From an uncultured Pelagibacteraceae bacterium (lineage in GTDB: Bacteria; Pseudomonadota; Alphaproteobacteria; Pelagibacterales; Pelagibacteraceae): a stretch of 43,285 nucleotides of DNA. The position numbers and the translations under genes were made by a program. A model generated the notes under the pieces. That model made no database searches. It was not told the DNA's origin and saw only the letters and a program-made list of their open reading frames with translations. Each line of letters opens with the position of its first letter. Positions within the stretch are counted from its first letter, which is position 1. Location: contig CACJQE010000003.1 of the NCBI GenBank assembly GCA_902595465.1, positions 60,001 to 103,285 on the forward strand, given 5' to 3'. Shown in pieces: positions 42,685 to 43,285 of this stretch.

Positions 42685-43285
42685 ATGCATAAATTATTCC
42701 CAAATTTAGAAAAAAAATTTAATAAAATAAATAATTCAATCATAGTTGTAGGTGGAGGACGATGGGCTGTAATTATTCTTCAAGAATTACTGTTAAATTT
42801 TAAGCAATTAAAAGAAATAATTATAGTTACAAATAATAATGAAATACTTAAGAATTTCTCAAATAAACAAAAAAAAAAAATTAAACTTAATAATAATTTT
42901 GATTTTCTAAAAAAAAAAAACAAACATAAATTTGCTATTATTGCAAATAGTAATAAGGATCATTTTTCAACTTCTAAATTACTAATTCAAAATAGTTTAA
43001 ATTTATTAGTAGAAAAGCCATTGGTCGAAAATATTAGTCAATACAAATATTTACTTAAATTATCTAAAGCTAAAAAATGTAAGGTATTTGTCAGTATGCC
43101 ATTTTATTTTTCCTACTATTTTTATTATTTTAAAAAAAAATACCTAAAAAATAGAAAATTTAAAATTTATTTCGAATGGCACGATGAAATAAATGAGATT
43201 AGAGATGGAATATTAAAGAAACATGATTTTTCGATTAATTACGTTCAAGATACAATTTATCATTTTTACGGAATTTTAGCTTGTT
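42685..43285 (+). CDS. Gfo/Idh/MocA-family oxidoreductase, N-terminal part (3' end outside window)
   Basis: The frame from ATG 42685 stays open to the last base, giving 200 codons of a longer gene. 'IIVVGGGRWAVIILQEL' (about 19-35) is the NAD(P)-binding turn, 'FAIIANSNKDHFSTSKLLI' is the strand-helix after it, and 'LLVEKPL' is the family's EKP signature with the catalytic Lys. Members oxidise or reduce sugars and nucleotide sugars at C3 or elsewhere, often before amination or acylation. Here it may reduce or oxidise the CDP-sugar branch. No stop is seen before the edge. A 12-A run lies inside it near 42869-42880. Confidence 0.82.
   Translation, partial: MHKLFPNLEKKFNKINNSIIVVGGGRWAVIILQELLLNFKQLKEIIIVTNNNEILKNFSNKQKKKIKLNNNFDFLKKKNKHKFAIIANSNKDHFSTSKLLIQNSLNLLVEKPLVENISQYKYLLKLSKAKKCKVFVSMPFYFSYYFYYFKKKYLKNRKFKIYFEWHDEINEIRDGILKKHDFSINYVQDTIYHFYGILAC

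Noticed and set aside
1..43285. tRNA, rRNA, CRISPR, insertion sequences or attachment sites
   Set aside because: No gap is long enough for an rRNA or array, no transposase or integrase-like protein is present, and no direct repeats flanking the inverted blocks were noticed by eye.

Overview
This 43.3 kb window is a gene-dense, extremely AT-rich stretch (roughly a quarter G+C by eye) that appears to lie entirely inside a surface-polysaccharide (O-antigen, capsule or S-layer-like glycan) locus. Forty-three protein genes, two cut by the window edges, cover almost every base. No rRNA, tRNA, transposase, CRISPR array or gap over about 110 bases was seen. Very short intergenic gaps, frequent ATGA or TAATG stop/start overlaps, weak or absent Shine-Dalgarno sequences and the Lys/Asn/Ile-rich composition suggest a streamlined marine bacterium. 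A SAR11 (Pelagibacterales) hypervariable polysaccharide region is the best guess. That is an inference from style and gene content; an AT-rich Campylobacterota or another marine lineage is not excluded.

Region A (1-7602, + strand) is a legionaminic-acid-type nonulosonate cluster: the tail of a formyltransferase, a NeuB/LegI synthase, a NeuC/LegG hydrolysing epimerase, a CBS-fused nucleotidyltransferase like PtmE, a NeuA/LegF CMP-transferase, a PtmA-like SDR, then the WbpG/PseA amidotransferase with dedicated HisH and HisF partners that would install an amidino group. Region B (7609-9971) holds a second NeuA/NeuB pair on the - strand, the NeuB lacking its C-terminal SAF domain, beside a divergent GT42/DUF115-like putative glycosyltransferase. 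Region C (10058-15224) holds a NodU/TobZ-type O-carbamoyltransferase, then LegB (4,6-dehydratase) and LegC (aminotransferase), which complete the early legionaminate steps, and an unrecognised GT-B-like protein. No LegH-type N-acetyltransferase is seen.

Region D (15270-19875) encodes further activated-sugar enzymes: a GalE-like epimerase, a fused cytidylyltransferase-PfkB kinase in the reverse order to HldE, another SDR and a DegT aminotransferase. Region E (19872-23944, - strand) is a self-contained three-gene module, DUF4956 membrane protein, CotH-like kinase with a beta-helix tail and VTC-domain protein, embedded in the glycan locus.

Region F (24050-43285, + strand) is a probable single long transcription unit. 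It opens with a DegT aminotransferase, a split transketolase, a 2OG-Fe(II) oxygenase and an LIC12192-family protein (the 'sporadic carbohydrate cluster' set). It continues with a methyltransferase, an RmlD-like reductase, a WbuC cupin, a DegT aminotransferase and another methyltransferase. Then come two TIGR04372-type glycosyltransferases flanking a PglK/MsbA-like ABC exporter and a zinc-ribbon methyltransferase, a GT2 enzyme, a NovU/TylCIII-type C-methyltransferase, RfbG and RfbF of the CDP-glucose pathway, another GT2 and the start of a Gfo/Idh/MocA oxidoreductase. Together the genes would make several rare sugars (an amidinated nonulosonate, amino sugars and a branched or methylated CDP-deoxysugar), assemble them and export the lipid-linked product. 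No Wzx/Wzy pair or initiating phosphoglycosyltransferase is in the window.
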